Source of the DNA: an uncultured Acidobacteriota bacterium
GTDB taxonomy: Bacteria > Acidobacteriota > Thermoanaerobaculia > Gp7-AA8
Length of the DNA stretch: 52,905 bases
Direction of reading: 5' to 3'
Assembly: GCA_937870635.1 (NCBI GenBank)
Contig: CALMZP010000030.1
Span: forward strand, 1 to 52,905
A program made the position numbers and the translations under genes. The notes beneath the pieces are model-generated. The model was not told the DNA's origin. It made no database searches and saw only the letters and a list, made by a program, of their open reading frames with translations. This document shows, piece after piece, positions 33,468 to 40,781 of this stretch (positions are counted from its first letter, which is position 1; each line of letters begins with the position of its first letter).

Positions 33468-33923
33468 GTGGCGGACCCATATGCCGAGTTATTGGAGGTC
33501 ATCGTCCGCGACTACGTCATTACCGACGCGCAGAAGGATGTCGACCTGAACGCGTCGGCCGACGAGGACGCGGCGGTGATCGAGGCGGAGAAGCGCCGCA
33601 TCGTCGAGGACGCGTCGGCGCGGGCGCGGGAACTGCTGCCGTCGTTTCGGCAAGGGCTGCTTCTGGCGTTCGAGGCGCAGGGGATCGGGAAACCGGAGAT
33701 CCGGCTCGACGACCGGGATGCGGAAGAGAACGCGATCGCGGACGCGCTGATCATGTACTTGGTGCGGTTCGACCTGGCCGAGTCGCGCAGCGAGGAGACG
33801 GAGCCGGGGCACTACGACTATTTCATTTCGGTAAGTTGGGATCCGTTGTATCAGGTCGCCGACGGCGCCGGCGTCGATCTGCCCGCGGCCCTGGCGCGGG
33901 ATGCGTCGATTCCGGGCGGCTGA
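33468..33923 (+). CDS. Hypothetical protein upstream of RNase III
   Basis: This protein of about 151 residues is of unknown function. It is acidic, mostly helical in the first half (ADEDAAVIEAEKRRIVEDASARARELL) with beta-type sequence at the end (HYDYFISVSWDPLYQV). There is no signal peptide or membrane segment. The start is a GTG at 33468 or 33462 after GGGGGAG; earlier in-frame codons overlap the divergent binding-protein region. Its stop overlaps the RNase III start (TGATG), so the two are translationally coupled. Confidence 0.7.
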   Translation: MADPYAELLEVIVRDYVITDAQKDVDLNASADEDAAVIEAEKRRIVEDASARARELLPSFRQGLLLAFEAQGIGKPEIRLDDRDAEENAIADALIMYLVRFDLAESRSEETEPGHYDYFISVSWDPLYQVADGAGVDLPAALARDASIPGG

Positions 33924-34747
33924 TGGCGGCTCCAAAACGTCGGCGGCCCGAGCGGCCGATTGACGACCCCACCGTAAAGACCGGGCCAAAGCTGCCGCGG
34001 CCGACGGGCGACGACAACGCGGCGCGGCTGGCGCGGGCGCTGCGGTTTCGCTTTCGGGACATTGGCCTGCTGCGGACGGCGCTGACGCACCGCTCGATCT
34101 TGCACGAGGTCGTGAGCGCGGGACTGGGGGGCGAGAGCACGGCGACGCTGACGAACGAGCGGCTGGAATTTCTCGGGGACGCGGTGCTGGGCGCGGTGGC
34201 CGCGGAGTACCTCTACAACCTCGATCCGCTGGCCGACGAGGGGCACCTGACGCGGCGGCGGGTGGCGCTGGTGCGGGCCGAGACGCTGGTGCGCTGGGCG
34301 CGGGAGATCGACCTGGGGTCGTATCTCTACCTGGGGCTGGGGGAGCGGCCGGGACCGGGGGCGCGGGACCGCATGCTGGCGGGGGCCTTCGAGGCGGTGG
34401 TCGGGGCGGTGGCGCTCGATCGCGGGTTTGGCGCGGCCCGGAAGTTTCTCATGCGGCTGCTGGAGCAGGATGCGCCGGACATTCTGGCGCAGGCGGAGGG
34501 GCTGGCCAATCCGAAGGGGCGATTGCAGGAGTTATTGCAGGACCGGTATCGGCGGGCTCCCGATTACGTCACGGTGTCGACCGAGGGGCCGGATCACGCG
34601 CGGACGTTCGTGGTGGAGGCGCGGTTCGGGGATCGGGTGCTGGGGCGGGGGTCTGGGGCGTCGAAGCGGGAGGCGGAGCAGGCGGCGGCGGCGGCGGCGC
34701 TGACGACGCTGGATGCGGAGGAGGAGGAAGCGGCGATTGAGCCGTGA
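33923..34747 (+). CDS. rnc: Ribonuclease III
   Basis: This 274-residue double-strand-specific endonuclease processes rRNA and other structured RNAs. The catalytic domain has LRTALTHRS and the signature NERLEFLGDAVLG with the metal-binding acids; the second acidic site is in AFEAVVGA. A double-stranded RNA-binding domain at about residues 195-265 starts NPKGRLQELLQ and ends GSGASKREAEQAAA. A basic N-terminal extension (about 35 residues, PKRRRPERP) and an acidic tail are lineage features. The start ATG at 33923 overlaps the stop of the previous gene. A 61-bp terminator-like repeat follows 31 bases after the stop. Confidence 0.94.
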   Translation: MAAPKRRRPERPIDDPTVKTGPKLPRPTGDDNAARLARALRFRFRDIGLLRTALTHRSILHEVVSAGLGGESTATLTNERLEFLGDAVLGAVAAEYLYNLDPLADEGHLTRRRVALVRAETLVRWAREIDLGSYLYLGLGERPGPGARDRMLAGAFEAVVGAVALDRGFGAARKFLMRLLEQDAPDILAQAEGLANPKGRLQELLQDRYRRAPDYVTVSTEGPDHARTFVVEARFGDRVLGRGSGASKREAEQAAAAAALTTLDAEEEEAAIEP

Positions 34748-34778
34748 GTGCGGCCCTCACCCCCCAATCGCTCGAACG

Positions 34779-34839
34779 ACCCTCACCCCAACCGCCGCCC
34801 GGAGGGCGCCCGGCCCTGTGCGCAGGGAGAGGGGCTTTT
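34779..34839. repeat. 61-bp terminator-like repeat, copy B
   Basis: It differs from copy A (29652-29712) at one of 61 positions. It lies between the RNase III gene and the PRPP synthetase gene and ends in a T-run, so it probably terminates the RNase III transcript. Confidence 0.92.
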
Positions 34840-34942
34840 TGCGCGACGATTGGCCGATCCACGGTAGGATTGCCGACACGCGGCGCGCAGGTGATTAGCG
34901 GCGTAATGGCAGCGAGCCCGGGGTGGGCCGAGGGGGAGGGAC

Positions 34943-35917
34943 GTGGCGGGGCATTACGATCAGCTGTCCGTCTTCACCGGCAATTCGAACCCGGCGCTGG
35001 CGCAGGAGATTTGCGATTACGTGGGGATCCCGCTGGGGCGGGCCGAGGTGTTCAAGTTTTCGAATGACAACACGTTTGTGCGGATTCAGGAGAGTGTGCG
35101 GGAGAACGACGTGTTCGTGGTGCAGTCGTTTTCGAACCCGATCAACGACGCGATCATGGAGATGCTGATCATGATCGACACGATGAAGCGGGCGTCGGCG
35201 GGGCGGGTGACGGCGGTGATCCCGTATTTCGGGTATGGGCGGACGGACAAGAAGGATCAGCCGCGGGTGCCGATCACGGCGCGGCTGGTGGCGAAGTTGG
35301 TGGGGGTGTCGGGGGCGGATCGGGCGTTGTTGCTCGATCTGCACGCGGGGCAGATTCAGGGCTTCTTTGATGTTCCGGTGGACGAAATGAGTGCTATGTC
35401 GCTGACGGCGTCGTATTTCGCGCATAAGCGGTTGACCGCGCCGGTAGTGGTGTCGCCGGACCTGGGGAACACGAAGCGGGCGCGCAACTTCGCCGAGATT
35501 GTGGATGCGCCGCTGGCGATCATCGAGAAGCGGCGGGTGGGCAACGACGACCGGTCGCAGGTGCTGAATCTGATCGGGTCGGTGGCGGGGATGCAGGCGA
35601 TCATCGTGGACGACGAGATCGATACGGCGGGGTCGATCACGCAGGCGGCGCAGGTGGTGCTGGAGGCGGGGGCGAAGGAGGTGTACGCCTCGGCGATTCA
35701 TCCGGTGCTTTCGGGGCCGGCGGTGGAGCGGTTGCAGGCGAGCCCGATTCGGGAGGTGGTGGTGACGAATAGCATCGCGGTCCCCGAAGAGAAGCGGATT
35801 GAGAAATTGACGGTGCTTTCAGTGGCGGCGCTGCTGGGGGAGACGATTCAGCGGATTCATACGGGGGCGAGTGTGTCGGCGACGTATCGGACGCAGGAGT
35901 CGATGGTGGCGATGTAG
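34943..35917 (+). CDS. prs: Ribose-phosphate pyrophosphokinase (PRPP synthetase)
   Basis: This 324-residue enzyme converts ribose 5-phosphate and ATP to PRPP, the precursor of nucleotides, His, Trp and NAD. It shows the class I motifs: the ATP loop region FSNDNTFVRIQESVREND, the metal site DLHAGQIQGFFD, the flexible loop with VSPDLGNTKRARNFAE, and the PRPP-binding loop VDDEIDTAGSI. Length matches the family (about 315). The start is a GTG at 34943 after GGGGGAGGG, with no better ATG upstream. Confidence 0.95.
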   Translation: MAGHYDQLSVFTGNSNPALAQEICDYVGIPLGRAEVFKFSNDNTFVRIQESVRENDVFVVQSFSNPINDAIMEMLIMIDTMKRASAGRVTAVIPYFGYGRTDKKDQPRVPITARLVAKLVGVSGADRALLLDLHAGQIQGFFDVPVDEMSAMSLTASYFAHKRLTAPVVVSPDLGNTKRARNFAEIVDAPLAIIEKRRVGNDDRSQVLNLIGSVAGMQAIIVDDEIDTAGSITQAAQVVLEAGAKEVYASAIHPVLSGPAVERLQASPIREVVVTNSIAVPEEKRIEKLTVLSVAALLGETIQRIHTGASVSATYRTQESMVAM

Positions 35918-36013
35918 GTCTGAAAGTCCTCGAATTTTCGAGACTCGCGTAGGGCAGGAGAACAGCACTAGACAAACGAATCGGACATAGGCGATGATCC
36001 ACGTGGGGTTTTC

Positions 36014-37171
36014 TTGTCAATTGCTCGCGTGCGAGACTCGGCAACGGAGCCGAAATTGGCGAAGCGTCAGGCTGCAAACTCGGGGTTCTGCCCACATTGC
36101 GGCACGGCGATCACGCCGAACGCCCGATTCTGTCACGCGTGCGGGAGAGAGCTGCCCGCAAACATTTTGGCCACCAGTCCGTCCCGAAAGCGCGGGTTCC
36201 CTTGGAAGCTCGCCGCCGTAGGCCTGATCCTTCTTGTACTCTACAGCCTTGGGCGATCGAGCGGTAATCCTCCACGCACGCAGCAAGCTGCCTTGACGGC
36301 CAGGACTGCAACGGCACGCGTTCCCACGAGCACTCCAGACGCCACCAGCCGAGCGCGAGCGGCCGCCGAGCTGACTCAAGAGGCCGAACGGTCTCGGATT
36401 GAGGCGGCAACGACGACTGCTGTTGCCCTTGTGGAAGCGACGTCGTCGTCGCGGACGGCCGTTGCAGAATCCACCGCAGCGGCGTTCGAGGCCTCAACGG
36501 CGACCGTGAAAGCTCGGGTTGCCGCGACGGCAGCCCAGCAGACGCGCGTTGTGGAGAGTACCCGTACCGCTCGCGAGGAGACGGAACGAGCGTCGACCTC
36601 AACGGCTGTGGCCATTGCCGGCGCGACCGCGACAGCCCATGAAGCTACGTCTGTGTCCCTCACGGCCACTGCCATGCCGACGCCGACTCCTACTGCGACG
36701 CCCCAGCCAACCTCGACGCCATCCCCTACCCCTACGCCACTCCCAACGCCTACTCCGACTCCCGTTCCAATTGGCTCCGCTGCTGAGGCTCCGGCTGCTC
36801 TCGGTACGACTCTCACCACAAACGACGGGCTGGCCGTGACAGTTGAAAGCGCCTATTTCGACTATGGCTTTGCCAATGCTATTCCCCGAGGTGGCTATAA
36901 GGTGCTCATCGCGCAAGTTTCGCTGCGAAACGATAGCGACGGCGACCAGCGCTATGACGCGGCGAATTTCAGCGGCATCGATGCGGTCACCGACGTCACG
37001 TACGATCCCGTGACCCTGGACGATGTTGGCGTCTTGCTTCGCGACGGGACGCTGCAACCGGGAGAATTCGTGTCTGGGACAATTCTCATCGAGGTTCAGG
37101 AGACGGCGACCAACGTAATCATCAAGTACGACCCGAACATGTTCACGACCGACGATCTTTACTGGTCGTGA
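36014..37171 (+). CDS. Zinc-ribbon / single-TM / Thr-Ala linker / DUF4352-like protein
   Basis: This protein of about 385 residues has four parts. A zinc ribbon has CPHCG and CHACG pairs (about residues 26-43). A membrane helix lies at about 64-79 (WKLAAVGLILLVLY). Then come about 120 residues of Thr/Ala/Ser with regularly spaced Arg/Glu, probably a long helical stalk, and a Pro-Thr stretch made of TPTPTP repeats. The last ~115 residues are a beta-sandwich like DUF4352 (LAVTVESAYFDYG, VLIAQVSLRNDSDGDQRY). The zinc ribbon should be cytoplasmic and the rest outside. Function is unknown. Codon use is more mixed and less G-rich than in its neighbours, which hints at a different history. The start is uncertain; TTG at 36014 gives the full ribbon. 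Confidence 0.78.
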   Translation: MSIARVRDSATEPKLAKRQAANSGFCPHCGTAITPNARFCHACGRELPANILATSPSRKRGFPWKLAAVGLILLVLYSLGRSSGNPPRTQQAALTARTATARVPTSTPDATSRARAAAELTQEAERSRIEAATTTAVALVEATSSSRTAVAESTAAAFEASTATVKARVAATAAQQTRVVESTRTAREETERASTSTAVAIAGATATAHEATSVSLTATAMPTPTPTATPQPTSTPSPTPTPLPTPTPTPVPIGSAAEAPAALGTTLTTNDGLAVTVESAYFDYGFANAIPRGGYKVLIAQVSLRNDSDGDQRYDAANFSGIDAVTDVTYDPVTLDDVGVLLRDGTLQPGEFVSGTILIEVQETATNVIIKYDPNMFTTDDLYWS

Positions 37172-37222
37172 GGCTAGATTGCCGTACGCTGCCTTGAACG
37201 CTGCTCCTCTCAAGTATTTCCG

Positions 37223-37357
37223 TAGAAGACGCTCGACGGCGTCTCGCGTTTTTGCATCGCTCACTTACGCCGCAAAATCGATCCCGTCCGTGTAGCGGCG
37301 GATCGCGCGACAGGACTCGGGGGCCTCATGCAACCGCTGGCGCGTCTTGGGCGTCAT
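37223..37357 (-). pseudogene. HepT (HEPN toxin) remnant with in-frame stop
   Basis: An ATG at 37357, overlapping the end of the nucleotidyltransferase gene, opens MTPKTRQRL...CRAIRRYTDGIDFAA. It matches the N-terminus of HepT/DUF86 toxins, which read about R..L.DI.ea...I..yt.g.df. A TAA follows after 30 codons. In the same frame the next residues, VSDAKTRDAVERLL, line up without gaps with the family's FLADEKTQDAVIRNL, the stop replacing the Phe or next residue. Homology fades after that. The RxxxxxH (RNase) site of HEPN toxins, which lies further downstream, is gone, so the toxin must be dead. Confidence 0.75.
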
Positions 37358-37655
37358 GGATGGGTTGGCGGGTGGCGTCGATGAGTTCGCGGTAGCGTGG
37401 ATTACGGATCGAGCCATCGGTGAGCACGTCGACGGAGCGGCCGAAAAGGGCTTCGAGCGCATCGGCGAAGTCGAGGTAGCGGCCGAGGAAGTTGGGTTCG
37501 TGAGTGTCGGCGAACGCGGCGACGAAGTCGAGGTCGCTGGTTGCCGGGTTGAATTCGCCGGTGGCGGCGGAGCCGATGAGGTCGAGGCGGCGCACGCCGA
37601 ATCTCCGGCAGAGGGCGGCGATGTCGTCAAGGTGGTCTGTCACGAGGTCGATCAT
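37326..37655 (-). CDS. MntA-type minimal nucleotidyltransferase (antitoxin)
   Basis: This 109-residue protein has the polymerase-beta nucleotidyltransferase fold. The core motif is LIGSAATGEF...TSDLDFV, the GS-x-D-x-D pattern that binds Mg and ATP, and a third acid lies in SVDVLTD. The conserved Arg of the usual GSxARG motif is replaced by Thr. In MntA-HepT modules this protein AMPylates the HepT toxin to silence it. The overlapping HepT remnant downstream shows that this is such a module with a dead toxin. I chose the ATG at 37655 (MIDLVTDHLDD); the longer frame upstream is intergenic repeat. Confidence 0.82.
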   Translation of the reverse strand: MIDLVTDHLDDIAALCRRFGVRRLDLIGSAATGEFNPATSDLDFVAAFADTHEPNFLGRYLDFADALEALFGRSVDVLTDGSIRNPRYRELIDATRQPIHDAQDAPAVA

Positions 37656-37780
37656 GGGCGGCGTCTCTCGACGTGTCTCGGCGTGCGTTCGGTAACCTCT
37701 GCTGCTTCTCCCGCAGTCCAGTTTAGGACAACGCGCCGACGAAGACTCCTCAGCGTTGAGGGCACGTTGTGTGGGTGGCG

Positions 37781-37811
37781 CCGAGATTCCTCGCTTCGCT
37801 CGGAATGACAC
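37781..37811. repeat. Intergenic repeat CCGAGATTCCTCGCTTCGCTCGG type, copy 1
   Basis: The core CCTCGCTTCGCTCGG is followed by AATGACAC. This is one of at least six related copies right of the junction (40646, 42466, 46206, 49195, 52830). It lies between the HAD gene and the MntA gene. Confidence 0.85.
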
Positions 37812-37826
37812 CATTGACGCGCCGCG

Positions 37827-38525
37827 CTACGGCACCCGTGGTCCGGCGGCGCCGAGGAGTTGGGTGAGGCCCCAGAGGTCGCGCCAGATGTGGCCCGGCT
37901 CGGCTCCGGGCGGGGTGGGTTCGATGTGGCGGTTGACCCAGGCGGAGCGCATGCCGGCGGCGTTGGCGGGGCCGATGTCGTATTTGAAGCCGAAGGCGAC
38001 GTGGAGGACGTTTTCGGGGGGGACGGCGAGCTCGGCGAGGAGGCGGTCGAAGTTGTTTGAAGAGGGTTTGTAGGAGCCGCAGTCTTCGGCGGTGACGACG
38101 ACATCGAAGGGGATGTCGAGGTGCTTGAGGGAGTGGGCGATGATGTCGCGGTCGGTGTTGGAGAGGATGGCGAGTTTGAGGCCGGCTTCGCGGGCCTGCA
38201 ATAGGGCGGGGCGGGTGTCGGGGAAGGGTTGCCAGGAGCGCATGGCGCGGATGAGGGCTTCGCCGTCGTCGTCGCGGTAGGGGAGGCCGCGTTCCTTCGC
38301 CCAGGCGGCGAGGCTGGCGGCGAGGACATCCTTGTAGGGGCGGTAGGGGCCCTGGATGATGTCGAACTGGATGGTTTCCCAGCGACGGCGGAGGGCTTCG
38401 CCGTTCTCGGGCGGCTCGGGGCTAAAGCGGAGGGCGTAGTCGTAGAGAAAGTTGGCGAGGCCGCCTTCCCAGTCGATGAGGGTGCCGTAGCAATCGAAGG
38501 AGGCGTAAATCGGCTGGGCGCTCAT
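37827..38525 (-). CDS. HAD-superfamily hydrolase, haloacid dehalogenase type II-like
   Basis: This 232-residue hydrolase is of the HAD superfamily. Motif I is FDCYGTLIDW, with Asp as nucleophile and the CYGTL form of type II 2-haloacid dehalogenases. Motif II is ILSNTD, the motif-III lysine is in SYKPS, and the last acidic motif is GFKYDIGPA. The cap domain lies between motifs I and II, as in subclass I. It may hydrolyse 2-haloacids or act on a phosphorylated metabolite; which one is not clear from sequence. Its ATG at 38525 overlaps the aminotransferase stop by one base, so the two genes are coupled. Confidence 0.88.
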   Translation of the reverse strand: MSAQPIYASFDCYGTLIDWEGGLANFLYDYALRFSPEPPENGEALRRRWETIQFDIIQGPYRPYKDVLAASLAAWAKERGLPYRDDDGEALIRAMRSWQPFPDTRPALLQAREAGLKLAILSNTDRDIIAHSLKHLDIPFDVVVTAEDCGSYKPSSNNFDRLLAELAVPPENVLHVAFGFKYDIGPANAAGMRSAWVNRHIEPTPPGAEPGHIWRDLWGLTQLLGAAGPRVP

Positions 38526-39697
38526 TACGCGGGGACCGTTTGGCGGGCGGCGGCTTCGATGCGTTCCAGGGCGCGGGCGAGGTTTTCTTCGGAGTTGGCG
38601 TAGGAGAGGCGGAGGTAGCCCTCGCCGTGCTCGCCGAAGGAGGTTCCGGAGAGGGCGGCGACGCCGAACTCGTCGAGGAGACGATCGGCGAAGGGTTTGC
38701 TGGCCATGCCGGTTTCGGCGATGTTGGGGAAGACATAGAAGGCGCCGTCGGGTCTGAGGCAGGAGATGCCGGGGATGGCGTTGAGGCCGTCGACCATGAG
38801 GTCGCGGCGGCGGCGGAAGGCGGCGACCATGTCGCGCACGGCGTCCTGAGGACCGGTGAGGGCTTCGAGGCCGGCGCGCTGGACGAGGGAGGCGGTGCAG
38901 GAGACGCTGTTGACCATGAGGCGGCTGACGTGCTCGGCCAGCTCCTCGGGCATGACGCCGTAGCCGAGGCGCCAGCCGGTCATGGCGTAGGTCTTGGAGA
39001 AGCCGTCGAGGATGGCGGTGCGCTCCTTCATGCCGGGGAATGTGGAGATGGAGTGGTGCTCGCCGTCGTAGATGATTTCGCTATAGATCTCGTCGGCGAG
39101 GACGAAGAGGTCGTGTTGGCCGGCGAGTTTGGCGATCGCTTCGAGATCATCGTAGGTGAGGACGCCGCCAGTGGGGTTGGCGGGGCTGTTGATGATGAGG
39201 AACTTCGTGCGGAGGGTGATGAGGGAGGCGAGTTCCTCGACGTCGAGGCGGAAGTCGTTCTCCTCGCGGATGGGGAGGGGGATGGCGCGGGCGCCGACGA
39301 AGTCGATCATGCTGCGGTAGATGGGGAACCCGGGGTCGGGGTAGATGGCATCGTCGCCTTCTTCGAGCAGGGCGAGGATGAGGAAGAACATGATCGGCTT
39401 GCCGCCGGGGGTGACGACGACGTTGGCGGGGCCGTAGGACGTGCCGCGGGAGCGGTTGAGGTAGCCGGCGATGGCTTGGCGGAGGTCGGGTTGGCCGGAG
39501 GCGGGGCCGTAGTGGGTCCAGCCGTCGCGGATGGCGGTGATGCCGGCGTCGCAGACGTTGCCGGGGGTGTCGAAATCGGGCTCGCCGATCTCGAGGTGGA
39601 TGACGTCGCGGCCTTGCGCCTCGAGGGCGCGGGCGCGGACGAGGACTTCGAACGCGGTTTCGGTGCCGAGCCGCTGCATGCGGGTGGCGAGTTTCAT
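38525..39697 (-). CDS. PLP-dependent class I/II aminotransferase (aspartate/aromatic type)
   Basis: This 390-residue fold-type I aminotransferase has IEIGEPDFDTP-like LEIGEPDFDTPG, the cofactor site TPGGKPIMF, NSPANPTGG, and the PLP-lysine motif DGFSKTYAMTGWRLGY. The C-terminus SYANSEENLARALERI is typical of the aspartate/LL-DAP group. It probably swaps amino groups between an amino acid and 2-oxoglutarate; the exact substrate is not clear. I chose the ATG at 39697 (MKLATRM) with GGAAGG before it; the upstream frame is repeat. It is transcribed with the HAD gene. Confidence 0.9.
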   Translation of the reverse strand: MKLATRMQRLGTETAFEVLVRARALEAQGRDVIHLEIGEPDFDTPGNVCDAGITAIRDGWTHYGPASGQPDLRQAIAGYLNRSRGTSYGPANVVVTPGGKPIMFFLILALLEEGDDAIYPDPGFPIYRSMIDFVGARAIPLPIREENDFRLDVEELASLITLRTKFLIINSPANPTGGVLTYDDLEAIAKLAGQHDLFVLADEIYSEIIYDGEHHSISTFPGMKERTAILDGFSKTYAMTGWRLGYGVMPEELAEHVSRLMVNSVSCTASLVQRAGLEALTGPQDAVRDMVAAFRRRRDLMVDGLNAIPGISCLRPDGAFYVFPNIAETGMASKPFADRLLDEFGVAALSGTSFGEHGEGYLRLSYANSEENLARALERIEAAARQTVPA

Positions 39698-39790
39698 GGC
39701 GCTGCCTTCCGAACTGTCTACACGGTTGTGTTTGGGGGAAGGATAGCGGACGGGCGAAAGGTAGGGGCCATGTTCGTGTTGGCGCGCGCT

Positions 39791-39840
39791 TCCCTCACCC
39801 CCAAACCCTCTCTCCCGTGGGACAAGGGAGAGGGGGGCTC
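39791..39840. repeat. Terminator-like repeat of the CCCTCACCCC family
   Basis: It begins CCCTCACCCCCAAACCC and carries an imperfect hairpin (CCCTCTCTCCC / GGGAGAGGGGG) ending near a CTCTT run. It lies in the divergent region between the aminotransferase and DUF4177-type genes and is related to the 61-bp repeats A and B. Confidence 0.78.
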
Positions 39841-39944
39841 TTGCTGAGTGGCGATCAAGATCGATAAGGTGTTCAGCCGGATTCCGTATGATTTGGGCGC
39901 GGTTTAGCAGGGGAGTCGAATCGCGCACGTGACGGGAGAGAAAT

Positions 39945-40184
39945 ATGGGGTACGTCGCTTGGGCCTATCTGATCCTGCCTGAGTCAGAACGCGATCGGCT
40001 GGAGGCGTTGGGGAGCGAGGGGTGGGAGCTGGTTGGGGTCGGTGGGGATGCGGATGAGGGGGTGTTGTACCTGAAGCGGCGGGCGCTCGATTTTCGGGAG
40101 CGGGTGACGATGGAGCAGCGGCGGCGGTACTACGAGTCGCTTGGGATCGAGGCGCGGGGGGATGAGGGGCGGGGTGGGGAATGA
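39945..40184 (+). CDS. Small DUF4177-like protein
   Basis: This 79-residue protein starts MGYVAWAYLIL and contains SEGWELVGVGGD, the GWELV core of the DUF4177 family of small beta-alpha proteins. The second half is charged and helical. Function is unknown. GGGAGAG lies a good distance before the ATG at 39945. Its stop overlaps the RbsD start (ATGA), which suggests a functional link with sugar metabolism (inference). Confidence 0.75.
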   Translation: MGYVAWAYLILPESERDRLEALGSEGWELVGVGGDADEGVLYLKRRALDFRERVTMEQRRRYYESLGIEARGDEGRGGE

Positions 40185-40567
40185 AGCGGGGCGGGATTCT
40201 GCATCCGGCGCTGGGTCATTTGCTGGCGAGCATGGGGCATACCGACTATTTCACGATCTGCGATCGCGGTTTTCCCGTGCCGGAGGGGCCGGAGCGGATC
40301 GACTTGGCGCTGGTCGATGACATGCCGACGGTGCTGGATGTGTTGCGGGCGGTGCATGGGGAATGGTCGATCGATCGGGTGCTGATCACGGACGAGATGG
40401 CGGAGGTGAGCCCGGGGCGGGTGGGGGAGCTGCGGAAGTTGCTGGGGGATGTGCCGTTAAAGCGGGTGAGTCATCTGGAGCTGAAGCGGTTGGCGCGGGG
40501 GGCGCGGGGGACGGTGCGGACGGGGGATACGGTGGCGTATGCGAATGTGATCGTGGTGTCGGGTTAG
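40181..40567 (+). CDS. rbsD: RbsD/FucU-family sugar mutarotase (D-ribose pyranase)
   Basis: This 128-residue protein interconverts pyranose and furanose forms of ribose, or the anomers of a related sugar. It starts MKRGGILHPALGHLLASMGHTD, with the family's active-site His near residue 20, then FTICDRGFPVP with the conserved Asp, and ends ANVIVVSG with the conserved Asn-Val. Length (about 130-140) fits. It overlaps the DUF4177-like gene by four bases. A neighbouring altronate dehydratase supports a role in sugar and sugar-acid use, though a ribose kinase or ABC system is not adjacent. Confidence 0.9.
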   Translation: MKRGGILHPALGHLLASMGHTDYFTICDRGFPVPEGPERIDLALVDDMPTVLDVLRAVHGEWSIDRVLITDEMAEVSPGRVGELRKLLGDVPLKRVSHLELKRLARGARGTVRTGDTVAYANVIVVSG

Positions 40568-40645
40568 GAAGTAGCATCCGGGTCGAGTCATTCGGAGCGC
40601 AGTGGGTGAAGCTTCTTGGCGTCTGCGTACGCATGTGGTGTTGAG

Positions 40646-40676
40646 CCGAGATGCTTCACTTCGTTCAGCGTGACAC
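40646..40676. repeat. Intergenic repeat of the CCGAGAT...CGTTCAG type, copy 2
   Basis: It is a diverged copy (CCGAGATGCTTCACTTCGTT) of the repeat at 37781, again followed by TGACACG. It lies between rbsD and the dehydratase gene. Confidence 0.78.
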
Positions 40677-40781
40677 GCGGATGACGCGGGCGTGCTGTCG
40701 CGCGCGGGGGTTGTAGTGCAAACTTCGGTGTACTTGGGCGGTTGAGCGAGTTTGGCGACGTTGGGCGCCTGGAGGACGATC

